Of a stretch of DNA of 6,396 bases, positions 6,317 to 6,396 are shown piece by piece. A model generated the notes under the pieces. That model was not told the origin of the DNA, did not search any database, and saw only the letters and a program-made list of their open reading frames with translations. A program made the translations under genes and the position numbers. Each line of letters begins with the position of its first letter. Within the stretch, counting starts at the first letter, position 1. Origin of the DNA: Aromatoleum sp. (GTDB lineage: Bacteria > Pseudomonadota > Gammaproteobacteria > Burkholderiales > Casimicrobiaceae); contig JAAFGU010000245.1 of the NCBI GenBank assembly GCA_010365205.1, positions 1 through 6,396 of the forward strand. Reading direction: 5' to 3'.

Positions 6317-6396
6317 TCATCGAATCGGCGGCGATGATAGCACGCTCGCGTCGGGGTCCTCGGCGCGCCAGACGCCCGGTGCGAGCCCGGCCAGCG
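6317..6396 (-). CDS. possible C-terminal tail of an upstream gene (25 codons, cut by window edge)
   Basis: On the minus strand the frame entering from the right edge reads LAGLAPGVWRAEDPDAS and ends in TGA at 6317-6319. Codon third positions are almost all G or C, as in the neighbouring genes. In related genomes other genes (hda, a HAD hydrolase) often precede pcnB, but I do not recognise this tail as either. It competes with the promoter reading of the same stretch, although both can be true if a promoter lies at the end of the upstream gene. Confidence 0.25.
   Translation of the reverse strand, partial: LAGLAPGVWRAEDPDASVLSSPPIR
6334..6342 (-). promoter_or_regulatory. candidate extended -10 promoter for pcnB operon
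   Basis: The minus strand has TGC-TATCAT, which fits an extended -10 element (TGnTATAAT with one mismatch). No good -35 hexamer is found at 16-18 bp spacing, as is allowed for extended -10 promoters. Transcription would start near 6325-6327, giving a leader of about 100 nt before the pcnB ATG. It is the best promoter-like match I noticed upstream of pcnB. Confidence 0.35.

Overview
The window looks like chromosomal DNA of a high-GC betaproteobacterium, most likely order Burkholderiales. Three things point there: a Bug/TctC-type periplasmic binding protein, a family hugely expanded in that order; the gene order pcnB-folK-deoxynucleoside kinase-panB-panC; and PanC and PanB motif wording (for example FVNRLQFGPNEDF in PanC) close to Burkholderia-type proteins.

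Layout. At the left edge is the C-terminal half of an EamA/DMT-family membrane transporter on the + strand (1-499). It converges, with 12 bp between stop codons, on a block of minus-strand genes that fills the rest of the window. In transcription order (right to left) these are pcnB (poly(A) polymerase I), folK (HPPK, folate synthesis), a deoxynucleoside kinase, panB and panC (pantoate branch of pantothenate/CoA synthesis) and a secreted Bug-family solute receptor. pcnB and folK overlap by 4 nt and the kinase and panB are 13 bp apart, so this is probably an operon. There is a metabolic link: FolK feeds the folate pool and PanB consumes 5,10-methylene-tetrahydrofolate. The rightmost 170 bp hold a possible extended -10 promoter, a possible tail of an upstream reading frame and no recognisable gene.

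Most interesting part. The otherwise compact block is interrupted between folK and the kinase by about 340 bp (4013-4353) made of two adjacent, diverged, long-palindrome elements of about 170-177 bp. Each has terminal inverted repeats and a perfect central hairpin, and CTAG or a one-base variant sits at the left end, the junction and the right end. This looks like two MITE-like non-autonomous elements, or structured intergenic repeats, of one family. Taking them out and leaving one CTAG would put the folK end about 21 nt upstream of the kinase ATG. The element also supplies the present folK stop codon. A probable 1-nt deletion in a G run near the end of folK has changed the frame: the alternative frame gives a more family-like C-terminus and would end at a TAG inside the CTAG boundary itself.

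No tRNA, rRNA, CRISPR array, transposase gene or rho-independent terminator with a T tract was seen.
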